Source: Nostoc sp. LPT (lineage in GTDB: Bacteria; Cyanobacteriota; Cyanobacteriia; Cyanobacteriales; Nostocaceae). From it: a DNA stretch of 64,000 nucleotides. The notes beneath the pieces were generated by a model. The model had not been told where the DNA came from and did no database searches. It saw only the letters and a list, made by a program, of their open reading frames with translations. Positions 25,750 to 33,233 of this stretch are shown one piece after another. Numbering within the stretch: position 1 is the stretch's first letter; every line of letters starts with the position of its first letter. A program made the translations under genes and the position numbers. The stretch spans positions 1-64,000 of the forward strand of contig NZ_JABXKF010000166.1 in NCBI RefSeq assembly GCF_017115165.1. Reading direction: 5' to 3'.

Positions 25750-26601
25750 ATGACAAATAAAACACTTAGCTTTCTAAACCTCCTGTTTGGACTAAAACAA
25801 TCCCGGCGTTATTTTCCAGAAGAGAAACAAGTCTGTGTATTCAATAAACGTCCTATATTATACCGAGGCTTTTCACCCAACTCTGCACAGGAATCAATAA
25901 ATGAACTGCAAGAGCGACTGCAAGCCCAGGGTTTTCTCTCAGATATTAGTGGTAAATTTGACTTAGAAACAGAAGAGGCTGTAATAAATTTTCAGAAAGC
26001 CAATAATCTTCAGGTAGATGGAGTAGTTGGACCACTGAGTTGGGCTTGCCTTTTTTACCCACGGCTTTACCGCAATCAAAAAAGTATATCCCCAAAATTA
26101 CAGGATGCAGTTAAGGAACTACAAACTATTCTCAATGAAGAAAGATTTTTCAAAAAAGAACCTGACGGGTATTTTAGTCGTGAAACTGAAAGAGGCGTTA
26201 AACGCTTTCAAAGAACTTATGGACTGAAAGATGATGGTATTGTTGGGGCTGCAACTTGGGCTGTACTTTTGGGAATGCGACAAAAAATAAATAACAATAG
26301 CTTTCTCCAGTTAGTTTATTTTCTACCACCCCAATCCTGGTTTTTATGGGAGCAGTTTTTAATGATCTCTTTCATTATGCTGGGTATTTACTTTAGCCCG
26401 ATCGCAGGCGATGATCCTGAATGGAAAAGAGCGTTAGCAACTGCTTATGGGCTTACCTGTATAGTGCCTTTTCTCTTGGAGTGTTTACCGCTAAAACCGT
26501 CGAAGCAATCAAGTTTCCCGCTTTTACAATACGCTCCTTATGTGTTAACTGGTATCTTTTGGAAACCAATTATCAATTTCTTGGGGCAATTGTTTAATTA
26601 A
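25750..26601 (+). CDS. membrane protein with two peptidoglycan-binding domains
   Basis: 283 residues. Two PG_binding_1 modules: ~50-105 (ESINELQERLQAQGF ... AVINFQKANNLQVDGVVGPLSW) and ~120-180 (DAVKELQTILNE ... GVKRFQRTYGLKDDGIVG). Hydrophobic segments near 205-222 (FLMISFIMLGIYF) and 235-255 (AYGLTCIVPFLLECLPL) follow. No catalytic domain is present. It probably tethers to the cell wall from the membrane, although the N-terminus lacks a signal peptide, so orientation is unclear. It reads divergently from the STAND gene, 226 bp away. Confidence 0.82.
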   Translation: MTNKTLSFLNLLFGLKQSRRYFPEEKQVCVFNKRPILYRGFSPNSAQESINELQERLQAQGFLSDISGKFDLETEEAVINFQKANNLQVDGVVGPLSWACLFYPRLYRNQKSISPKLQDAVKELQTILNEERFFKKEPDGYFSRETERGVKRFQRTYGLKDDGIVGAATWAVLLGMRQKINNNSFLQLVYFLPPQSWFLWEQFLMISFIMLGIYFSPIAGDDPEWKRALATAYGLTCIVPFLLECLPLKPSKQSSFPLLQYAPYVLTGIFWKPIINFLGQLFN

Positions 26602-26702
26602 TTATTTGGTAGTTGAATAAATGATCGGCGATCAAATTTTTGCGTTGCGCTTTTTGTAAAAAAATTGCGATCGCTTCCAGCCGAGCGTAGGCGATCGCAC
26701 TT

Positions 26703-27362
26703 TTATGCAGCAACTGCACTGAAGAAAAAATTCAGCCGATTAAGCCATTGATGCCAGACATGAATTAGCCTTGCACGGTCAAATTCAAAAATCTCTGCTT
26801 CCTCACCTGGCAAGGCTACGACAATCAGAGCATGGTTAATTTTACAGTTAAAGAGGCGATCACTATAATACCGATTTATCGCACCACCATAAGCAGCTAG
26901 TTGTAAAGGCTTGTCATAAAGCTTATCAATTCTTAGTTTTGGTTCCTGGGCTGTAGTCCATTCAATTAAATGGGGAACACCTTGGTAACGAGCAACTAAA
27001 TCAACTTTCCCGGCGTAAAGTTCCTGATAGTTAGGCACAACTTGCTCAACCAGTTGAACATCGCTAAGTTGGTTTAGCACAGATTGAACGCTATCCCAGT
27101 AAGGTTGAATCAGGCTGCTGTCAGGTTTGGGTGAGTAACCTTGCAGGTGTTCTTTAATCAACTGGTGCAAGGCATTTCCTCGGCAACGGCTGTTAGCAGC
27201 GATTCGATTTGCTTCTGCATCGCCAACTTTATTACGCCAATAGGAAAGGGCGGCTAGAGACTTTGGTGGCTGTGTCGCTTTTAAAACTGTGGTAACAGCA
27301 GGAAGAAGAACACCATTATTACCTTGATAGTAGCATCGTCCGTTGATGTAAGTAGATTTCAT
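26703..27362 (-). CDS. PD-(D/E)XK superfamily nuclease-like protein
   Basis: 219 residues, resembling RecB/MGME1-type exonuclease domains. Visible: an N-terminal VTTVLKATQPPKSLAALSYW, helix RGNALHQLIKEHL, then the core LYAGKVDLVARYQGVPHLIEWTTAQEPK with Asp followed by Glu. A Gln/Tyr helix QLAAYGGAINRYY matches motif IV. The position of the usual catalytic Lys after Glu (E-x-K) reads E-W-T, so activity may rely on another Lys (as in EPKLR) or be lost. It is divergent from the STAND gene at 27514 with 151 bp between. Confidence 0.72.
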   Translation of the reverse strand: MKSTYINGRCYYQGNNGVLLPAVTTVLKATQPPKSLAALSYWRNKVGDAEANRIAANSRCRGNALHQLIKEHLQGYSPKPDSSLIQPYWDSVQSVLNQLSDVQLVEQVVPNYQELYAGKVDLVARYQGVPHLIEWTTAQEPKLRIDKLYDKPLQLAAYGGAINRYYSDRLFNCKINHALIVVALPGEEAEIFEFDRARLIHVWHQWLNRLNFFFSAVAA

Positions 27363-27513
27363 AAGTGTTGTGAATGACTACATCAACTAGCTTCGAGGGC
27401 TGCTGTCTGAGATAGTGTCTGAGTTAAAAGTCCAAAGTGTCTGACTTTGTGTATGAGTACGTATGACTTTTAATTAACTCAGTTAAAATTATTCAAAGTT
27501 GCATATTTAAAAT

Positions 27514-29478
27514 ATGACTGGGCGATCGCTTAAAGCATCTCTAAAAGGAATAGAACAAGCAAGCAAAGCTTTAACTCGTAACGCTTTGGGTAAAAAGGCT
27601 TTAGCTTTAGAGTTAGGAATAGCTCGGTCAACAGTACATAACTTTTTTAACAGTACGGCAGTTGACCGACTTAATTTTGAAGAAATTTGTAAAAGGCTAG
27701 GTTTAGATTGGAAAAAGATAGTTGATATTCCAACTAACGAACCTAGAACAGAGCAACTTCAAGATACGACAATCAACAATAATAATTTTGTGGGGCGTGA
27801 GGAAGCGATCGCACACCTCAACAACCTTGTTAAGGAAGGCGCAAAAGTTATTCTAATTCACGCAGAGGGCGGTATAGGTAAAACAACCTTAGCTACAAAA
27901 TGGTTTGAGCTTCAAGGTTTAGAGTGTCTTGAACTGCCTGTAGGAAGTACACCCCAGAACCTGAACTCAGTAGAAGATTGGGTAAGAATCAAGCTAATAA
28001 ATTACTTTAAAGTAAATCCAGAGCAAAATTTTATTACTATGCTAGAGCAATTGAAAATCCAGCTAAAAACTAAAAAAATTGGTGTCTTAATTGATAATCT
28101 TGAACCTGCTTTAATAAATGGCGAGTTTATAGAACCACATCATAGCTATTATGTAGAACTATTAACTGTACTAGCTAATAAAAATGTACAGTCGATAACA
28201 CTTATTACAAGCCGTGAGCAAATTTATGAACATATAGTAAAACGTATTCAAACTTTTACTAATTATGAGTTGGATGGATTGAAGCAAGAGTCATGGCAAC
28301 AGTATTTTGAAATTTGCAAAATTAGTATAGATGATGATGCTCTTAGTGAAATGCACCAAGCCTATGGTGGAAATGCTGAGGCTATGTTTATCCTTAGTCC
28401 TGAGATTGTCAAAAAAGCTCAAGGGAATTTAAAAGTTTATTGGCAGGATAACCGTGAAGATATATTAAGACATAGGACTATAGAAAAACTTGTTCAACGT
28501 CAGTTTGATAAGCTCAAAAATGATAATATACAGGCTTATAAACTTCTCTGCCGTTTTGGATTTTACCCTAATCAAGGAATCAACGTACCAAAAATATGGC
28601 TATTTTGTTTGCTTTGGGATGTACCAAAAAATCGGCAACAACGGGTAATTGATGATTTATGCGATTATTCTTTAATCAAAAATTGTGATGATGAATATTA
28701 CCTGCATACATTTATTCGTGCAGCATCTATAGAAAATTTCAGTTTATTGATTAATGACTTAAATAACGAGCAGCTACCTTTAATTAAAAAACAAGTTGAT
28801 GCAATTTTAGAAGCAGAACCTGAGTTGCAATTATTTCTTGTATGGGTACAAGAAAAATCATCTTCCATCAAGTGTACTTTTAATAAACCAAGCATTAGAG
28901 CGTTTTACTTGTATCTAGCACTGAGTATCAATCATGCAATTTATCATCTATGTCCTAATTCTGTTATAGCTTTCTTTGAAGACGATTTTAATCCTGAAAT
29001 AGCTTTTATTTTAGGTTTAGAATTAACAGAAAAATTTGACGAATTTAATAATATTTATATTGACCTTGAATTAGCCTATGCTTTTGGTGATTCTCCTAAA
29101 AAAACTGATCTTAAGCATTATGCTCTAGAACCTGAATTAGTAAAATTACTTCAAAGCTTGGAGAATAAGATTCTAGACTACAGTGCTTCCATGTCTTTCT
29201 TATATGGTGGAGGATATGAAAACTCTTGGCAGGATGATTGGTCAAGTGAAGTAAAGAATTTAGCAGGAAAACTAAGATTAATGCTAATTAAATATCGTAA
29301 TATTGGGCATGACTGGAAGTTCACAGAAAGGCAACGGGACTTAGTTCAACAGTATTACAATGCTAATAAATTACTTGTTTATTGTCTCAATAGTGCTTCT
29401 GATGAAGTGCGATCGCACATCGAAGACACCCTACTCTTACCCATCGCTGAAATAGAAAAACGACCATTCAAAAATTAA
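27514..29478 (+). CDS. HTH / NACHT-like STAND NTPase
   Basis: 654 residues. The N-terminus is an XRE-like helix-turn-helix (KALALELGIARSTVHNFFNS, FEEICKRLGLDWKKI), a common head of Nostoc STAND proteins. The NTPase follows: FVGREEAIAHL near 95, P-loop HAEGGIGKTTLA near 116-127, Walker B KIGVLIDNLEPA near 190 and LITSREQIYE. The C-terminal ~280 residues are helical, acidic and unassigned (YLALSINHAIYHL, LELAYAFGDS). Likely a regulatory or defence switch. AT-richer codons than neighbouring housekeeping genes suggest a different history. Confidence 0.8.
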   Translation: MTGRSLKASLKGIEQASKALTRNALGKKALALELGIARSTVHNFFNSTAVDRLNFEEICKRLGLDWKKIVDIPTNEPRTEQLQDTTINNNNFVGREEAIAHLNNLVKEGAKVILIHAEGGIGKTTLATKWFELQGLECLELPVGSTPQNLNSVEDWVRIKLINYFKVNPEQNFITMLEQLKIQLKTKKIGVLIDNLEPALINGEFIEPHHSYYVELLTVLANKNVQSITLITSREQIYEHIVKRIQTFTNYELDGLKQESWQQYFEICKISIDDDALSEMHQAYGGNAEAMFILSPEIVKKAQGNLKVYWQDNREDILRHRTIEKLVQRQFDKLKNDNIQAYKLLCRFGFYPNQGINVPKIWLFCLLWDVPKNRQQRVIDDLCDYSLIKNCDDEYYLHTFIRAASIENFSLLINDLNNEQLPLIKKQVDAILEAEPELQLFLVWVQEKSSSIKCTFNKPSIRAFYLYLALSINHAIYHLCPNSVIAFFEDDFNPEIAFILGLELTEKFDEFNNIYIDLELAYAFGDSPKKTDLKHYALEPELVKLLQSLENKILDYSASMSFLYGGGYENSWQDDWSSEVKNLAGKLRLMLIKYRNIGHDWKFTERQRDLVQQYYNANKLLVYCLNSASDEVRSHIEDTLLLPIAEIEKRPFKN

Positions 29479-29526
29479 ATCGCCTTCTTCTTTGCACTCT
29501 TGCGTGAGGTAAAAATCAAAAACAAA

Positions 29527-29634
29527 GGCGGGTGCGGGGATTGAACCCGCTTATCCCCACAATGGTGGAGACGTAACCGATAACCTTAAATTCTTCGGCC
29601 CCGAAAGGCAAGTTGCGAACAAGGATAACCCGCC
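29527..29634 (-). ncRNA. candidate Y RNA, D-arm-less variant (element 1, downstream of ro60)
   Basis: Ends pair as a 7-bp acceptor (GGCGGGT/ACCCGCC), and GCGGG-TTCAATC-CCCGC is a perfect T-arm. No D-arm follows the acceptor. Instead TATCCTTGTTC pairs with GAATTTAAGGTTA around the hairpin CTTGCCT-TTCG-GGGCCGAAG. That hairpin matches the Ro60-binding signature of vertebrate Y RNAs (CUUGAC ... GUCCGAAG) when the ends are swapped for a UUCG loop. A second hairpin, TCTCCAC-CATT-GTGGGGA, occupies the anticodon/variable region. Same strand as ro60, 48 bp past its stop. Confidence 0.7.
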
Positions 29635-29682
29635 ATGAAGCATGAAGGATAAAGTGTTTCATCCTTTACCCTTCAGCAATAT

Positions 29683-31284
29683 TTACAATTCACCCGTAGC
29701 CAGCATCTGGATGATCCGAGGTGTACCTGGGTCGAACCCTGCCAAATCCCAAGACAGCGAATCTTCAGGATCTACCAAAGTAATTTGGTAAGGTGTCAGG
29801 GTGACATACACCGCCTTGACGTTAGGATTTACCTTTTTGCGGTACTCCTTCAGCGCTTGACTTGGATGCTTATACCCAGCCCAGCTTTCTGAGTCAGTCC
29901 AAAAGCAGACTACATCAGCTTTAAACTTATTCTTAATCATCCAGTCATAAGCTACCGATGCATCCGTTCCACCGAAGTTTTGATTGCTAGCTTTGCGAAC
30001 CGCAGAACTAAAACTATCTTTAGCAGTGATACTTAATTCCCGGAATTCGGTAGCAAAACCACGAATCATGTAGTTTTTTTCTGCTTTTGCTGTCACCAGT
30101 GCCATTGTGGTGGCAATTTCACAGCAAGTCAGTCCCATATCTGCAACCATGCTACCCATAGAACCAGAAACGTCTACGGCGTGCATGAACACTTTACCTG
30201 TGGGTTGCACAACATCAAAAGACAGTTCAACCGCCTTTTCTAAAATGTCTACAATCCGAGGAACTGTGTTCCAAGTTTTCTTACTGCGTCCTAATGTTCC
30301 ACCAGATTTATAAGTTTTGAGTGCTTTCAAAACATCAATTGGATGGATGCGACCTTTACGCAGATGTTCTTTGTTGTTAAGAACTGCTTCCACTTGCAGC
30401 AAGTTGGCACTTTCATCTGTTCGCAACACACCCAGTTCAGTTAAAGAACCCAAGTTACGCAACATTGCACCTATTGGCATTTCCTGAAATAGCAGCTGCC
30501 AAGCAAGCTGATCCATTTTGCCCACTGGTGCAGCCATTTCGTGGGTTAAGCGTCCTTGGGAAATAGCTTCATGGGTTTGGGTTGGATTCCGCTTCAGCCA
30601 CTCATACCACCAAATCTGCGCCAATGCCTCTGAGGGGATATCTGCTGGCAATTCTTCCCAGCCTCTAACTACCCATTCAAATAGTTGACGGTGATTTTCT
30701 GTAGGCGGTTTGACATGGAACAACCGCAACGCATCTCGGTGGGAGAAACCTTGACGCTGTTGATATTTCAACAGTTGATAAGCCAAGCCTTTGACATCTT
30801 CCCTTGAGAGCCAAGTTTTACCAGCTTCCCGCACTACTTTGCCAAATCCCCGCAGAGATTTGGTGTAGTTCAGCCATTCATAGAAGTGGCTACCAGTGCG
30901 GACAACTTGCGGGAAAATTTCACCAAACGCCTGTTTTGCTTCTGGTGCTTCACCCATTGATAGCAACACTAAAGCCAAGATAGGCGCACTATTATTGATG
31001 GCGCGTCCATCGCTAGCATAGAGAATTTCTTCTGCGACACGGCCAGGATTTTCGGCAACAGCTTGTCTGACAACTGTCACAAAATCCTCAGTTAATTCCT
31101 GTTTGCCAGCGTAGTAAGTGCTTTTTGCTGTGCCAACCAACAAACAACGGCGCAGCATTTTCCAAATACCAGCATCAAACATCCAGCCGCCGGAACGTCC
31201 CTGAACCATTTCTGCTTCTCGTCCGGGGATAGGTTGATTTTGAGGTGTAGTTGTCTTCTTTTTAGTGAAAAAATTGTAATTCAT
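29683..31284 (-). CDS. rsr: Ro60 orthologue (TROVE and vWA domains)
   Basis: 533 residues. The N-terminal TROVE/HEAT-like ring covers ~1-360 (GWMFDAGIWKMLRRCLLVGT, LSMGEAPEAKQAFGEIFP, MGKMDQ-like APVGKMDQLAWQLLF). A vWA domain follows with MIDAS residues in HAVDVSGSMGSM and GGTDAS. Bacterial Ro60 (Rsr) binds Y RNAs, tethers them to exoribonuclease PNPase and works in RNA quality control and stress. The ATG at 31284 has GGGAG (31293-31297) 8 nt upstream, inside a hairpin. Four tRNA-shaped Y RNA candidates precede it and one follows, all on the same strand. Confidence 0.93.
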   Translation of the reverse strand: MNYNFFTKKKTTTPQNQPIPGREAEMVQGRSGGWMFDAGIWKMLRRCLLVGTAKSTYYAGKQELTEDFVTVVRQAVAENPGRVAEEILYASDGRAINNSAPILALVLLSMGEAPEAKQAFGEIFPQVVRTGSHFYEWLNYTKSLRGFGKVVREAGKTWLSREDVKGLAYQLLKYQQRQGFSHRDALRLFHVKPPTENHRQLFEWVVRGWEELPADIPSEALAQIWWYEWLKRNPTQTHEAISQGRLTHEMAAPVGKMDQLAWQLLFQEMPIGAMLRNLGSLTELGVLRTDESANLLQVEAVLNNKEHLRKGRIHPIDVLKALKTYKSGGTLGRSKKTWNTVPRIVDILEKAVELSFDVVQPTGKVFMHAVDVSGSMGSMVADMGLTCCEIATTMALVTAKAEKNYMIRGFATEFRELSITAKDSFSSAVRKASNQNFGGTDASVAYDWMIKNKFKADVVCFWTDSESWAGYKHPSQALKEYRKKVNPNVKAVYVTLTPYQITLVDPEDSLSWDLAGFDPGTPRIIQMLATGEL

Positions 31285-31320
31285 CGTTTCATCTCCCGGC
31301 CCTTGCGGGCAAAAATGAAA
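31285..31320 (-). promoter_or_regulatory. Ro-motif-like hairpin in the ro60 leader
   Basis: The leader folds as TTTCAT/ATGAAA (outer stem) with inner GCCC-GCAA-GGGC. The junction TTTTGCCC...GGGCCGGG copies the Y-element signature except that CCGA is CCGG. The ribosome site GGGAG is its 3' strand, 8 nt before the ATG. It starts one base after the 3' end of element 2. A role in feedback control by Ro60 is inference. Confidence 0.6.
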
Positions 31321-31321
31321 G

Positions 31322-31448
31322 GTGGCAGAGCAGGATTTGAACCCGCGACATCCGGCTTAAGAGGCGATAACCCTAATTCGTCGGCCTTTTCAGGCAAAAT
31401 GTGAACAAGGATGTTTTTCGGCGCTCTACCAACTGAGCTATCTGCCAC
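31322..31448 (-). ncRNA. candidate tRNA-shaped Y RNA (element 2)
   Basis: 8-bp acceptor GTGGCAGA/TCTGCCAC, TA, D-arm GCTC-AGTTGGTA-GAGC and T-arm GCGGG-TTCAAAT-CCTGC. Between them are about 75 nt instead of the normal ~22. The insert carries ATCCTTGTTC pairing with GAATTAGGGTTAT and the hairpin TTTGCCT-GAAA-AGGCCGACG. On the 3' side an anticodon-loop-like CTCTTAA with GCCGG and a variable loop ATGTC survive, but the 5' anticodon strand matches only CCG. No CCA is encoded. Confidence 0.72.
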
Positions 31449-31493
31449 ATGAAAATTTTGGATTTTGGATTTTAAATTTAATCCAAAATTATT

Positions 31494-31620
31494 TGGTGTA
31501 GCGGAGCGGGATTTGAACCCGCGACCTCTCGAACCCTAATCGATAACCCTAATTCGTCGGCCTTTGCAGGCAAGGGGTGAACAAGGATGTTTAGCGCTCT
31601 ACCTCTGAGCTACCCGCCAC
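31494..31620 (-). ncRNA. candidate tRNA-shaped Y RNA (element 3)
   Basis: 8-bp acceptor GTGGCGGG/TCCGCTAC followed by encoded ACCA; D-arm GCTC-AGAGGTA-GAGC; T-arm GCGGG-TTCAAAT-CCCGC. The insert shares ATCCTTGTTC and GAATTAGGGTTATCG with element 2 and has the hairpin CTTGCCT-GCAA-AGGCCGACG. The 3' side keeps a loop-like TTAGGGT and variable loop AGGTC without a matching 5' anticodon strand, so it cannot form a normal tRNA. Confidence 0.72.
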
Positions 31621-31664
31621 ATGAAAATTTTGAATTTAAATTCAATCCAAAATCTAAAATTAAT

Positions 31665-31794
31665 TGGTGTAGTGGAGCGGGAATTGAACCCGCGACCTCC
31701 CGCTTGGCAGGCGATAACCCTCAATTCGTCGGCCTTTTCAGGCAAGGTGTGAATAAGGATATTTAGGTGCTCTATCCACTGAGCTACCCACTAC
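31665..31794 (-). ncRNA. candidate tRNA-shaped Y RNA (element 4)
   Basis: 8-bp acceptor GTAGTGGG/TCCACTAC with encoded ACCA; D-arm GCTC-AGTGGATA-GAGC; T-arm GCGGG-TTCAATT-CCCGC. The insert has ATCCTTATTC against GAATTGAGGGTTAT and the hairpin CTTGCCT-GAAA-AGGCCGACG. Its 3' side looks like tRNA-Gly: loop CTGCCAA (GCC), stem GCGGG, variable AGGTC. The 5' side has only CCT to pair with it. Confidence 0.72.
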
Positions 31795-31807
31795 ATATAA
31801 ATTTGCT

Positions 31808-31937
31808 GTAACGAAGTAGGATTTTTACCTACACCTCCAGAAGTTAGATCGAGGGTGTTTTAGTTATATGCGATAACCCTCAATACGTCGGCCCTTCCGG
31901 GCAAGGTGGGCGCTCTGCCATTTAAGCTATTCGCTAC
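31808..31937 (-). ncRNA. candidate tRNA-shaped Y RNA (element 5, divergent)
   Basis: 8-bp acceptor GTAGCGAA/TTCGTTAC; D-arm GCTT-AAATGGCA-GAGC; T-arm GTAGG-TAAAAAT-CCTAC. The Ro hairpin is CTTGCCC-GGAA-GGGCCGACG, a C-G closing pair where elements 2-4 have T-A. The long stem strand before the hairpin is missing. Instead GAGGGTTAT after it can pair with ATAAC and CCCTC further on. First of the series in transcription order. Confidence 0.62.
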
Positions 31938-32321
31938 TGCTGAAAGCTAACTTCCTAGTGAAAGTTGACTTGTATTATAAATGTAGTATAGGTATTATCT
32001 ATTGTCAAGGGTCTAGCAAACCAATTTAGGATTATTGCTTTGGAAAGAAAAGTCTGAGGAGTACAATTAAACCGTCGCTCAAAATTTCGGGAGCAGATTA
32101 TCCAATATGTATGGCGATCGCTCTCATCAAAACCCTCTTATTTTCTCTGGTAAAAAACTTTTGCGCGATCGCAGACCAATGTTAGATCACCAGAAGGTTG
32201 ATAAACGTATAACTCCTACTGAGTAAAGATTTTGCCGAAAAATTTGCCGTAACTTTGCCAAAAGATACAAAAAAGTGTCTCAATTTTTGCCAATATAATA
32301 ATATTATTTCCCAAAATTCAC
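31938..32321. other. divergent intergenic region upstream of the Y-like array
   Basis: 384 bp between the RNA array and the plus-strand gene at 32322. It must contain the promoter of the array if it is one transcript. TATTATAAATG and GGTATTATCT (31973-32000) are AT-rich candidates on the edge nearest element 5, but no clean -35/-10 pair can be assigned. Confidence 0.4.
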
Positions 32322-33062
32322 TTGGCAAAAATCGGCATGAGTGAGAAATCCATAGAAGGTAACGGTAAGGCTTTTCTCGTTCTACTTTTGCCCATCTCGT
32401 TTTTGATTATTTTCCTAGTTACCACTTGGAGAATTTTACTGGCGGTAATTGTGCTGGTAATTGCCTTCAAGCTTTGGCAGGAATATCAATGGCAACAGTG
32501 GACTATGCGAGTTAACCCAATTTTTCATCAATTGGTTCGTGAAAATCAGGGTAGACTGACACCAATGGACTTGGCAATCAGGGGCAATTTTCCTGGAACA
32601 ACGGCAAAACGCTACTTGGATACTAAAGCCTCGGAATTTGGTGCCAGTATAGTCAACTCTGAAGAGGCAGGGCAGTCTTATTACTTTATAACTGCCAGCA
32701 TTCTCGGCAATATTCTTGATAGTAGTGAGCCTGTTAAAGAACTTCCGGCTCAACCAGTTACTAAAACAGCGCGATCGCTCCTAGCACCACCACCAACCCC
32801 ACAGGAGGAAGAACCAGAAACCGAATCACTCCCACAGCAAACCCATGAGGAAGCTAAACTATCGCTGGAAAAACAGTTAATTTTTGGCTCTCTCATTCAA
32901 TCTGAACTTGCTAAACGGCTAAATGTCTATTCCAGCACGGTTTATAAACGGCGAAACGATCCAGAGTTTCCTGACTGGAGTCGCAGCAAAGACCCTGATG
33001 GTATTGCCTGGTCATACTCGGAAAAAACCAAGGAGTTTTTCCCAGTGGAGAAAGAAGTTTGA
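32322..33062 (+). CDS. hypothetical membrane-anchored protein
   Basis: 246 residues from TTG at 32322; ATG at 32337 (MSEKSIEGNGKAF) is the more ordinary start, giving 241. Two adjacent hydrophobic stretches (~17-50; FLVLLLPISFLIIFLV, ILLAVIVLVIAF) form a membrane anchor. A cytoplasmic part follows with a winged-helix-like LTPMDLAIRGNFPGTTAKRYL and a Pro/Glu-rich linker. The C-terminal segment SELAKRLNVYSSTVYKRRND looks like a DNA-binding helix-turn-helix. Function not known. Divergent from the Ro60 region. Confidence 0.65.
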   Translation: MAKIGMSEKSIEGNGKAFLVLLLPISFLIIFLVTTWRILLAVIVLVIAFKLWQEYQWQQWTMRVNPIFHQLVRENQGRLTPMDLAIRGNFPGTTAKRYLDTKASEFGASIVNSEEAGQSYYFITASILGNILDSSEPVKELPAQPVTKTARSLLAPPPTPQEEEPETESLPQQTHEEAKLSLEKQLIFGSLIQSELAKRLNVYSSTVYKRRNDPEFPDWSRSKDPDGIAWSYSEKTKEFFPVEKEV

Positions 33063-33063
33063 A

Positions 33064-33233
33064 GGAGGCAGGAGGCAGTAGGGGAAAATCACCCCTTTAT
33101 TCGACCGAGAATTATTTGGCAGCCCTGAACTCTCGCTCAGTACTGTTGTCTTAAACCCTTGCTCCCTCTGGTGGTAACAGTTATAGAGTACGGATAGTCT
33201 TACTCCTTCCTCCTGCCTCCTGCCTCCTGCCTT
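33064..33233. repeat. inverted GGAGGCA repeats between convergent genes
   Basis: AGGAGGCAGGAGGCAG at 33064-33079 and the complementary CTGCCTCCTGCCTCCTGCC near 33213-33231 face each other at the 3' ends of the 32322 gene and pyrD. They could pair in transcripts from either side. The pyrD stop lies inside this run. Confidence 0.6.

Noticed and set aside
31322..31937. Ordinary tRNA genes or tRNAs with group I introns
   Set aside because: The 5' anticodon strands are missing, inserts are about 50-60 nt with a shared Ro-like hairpin, and group I introns are much longer with different conserved cores.
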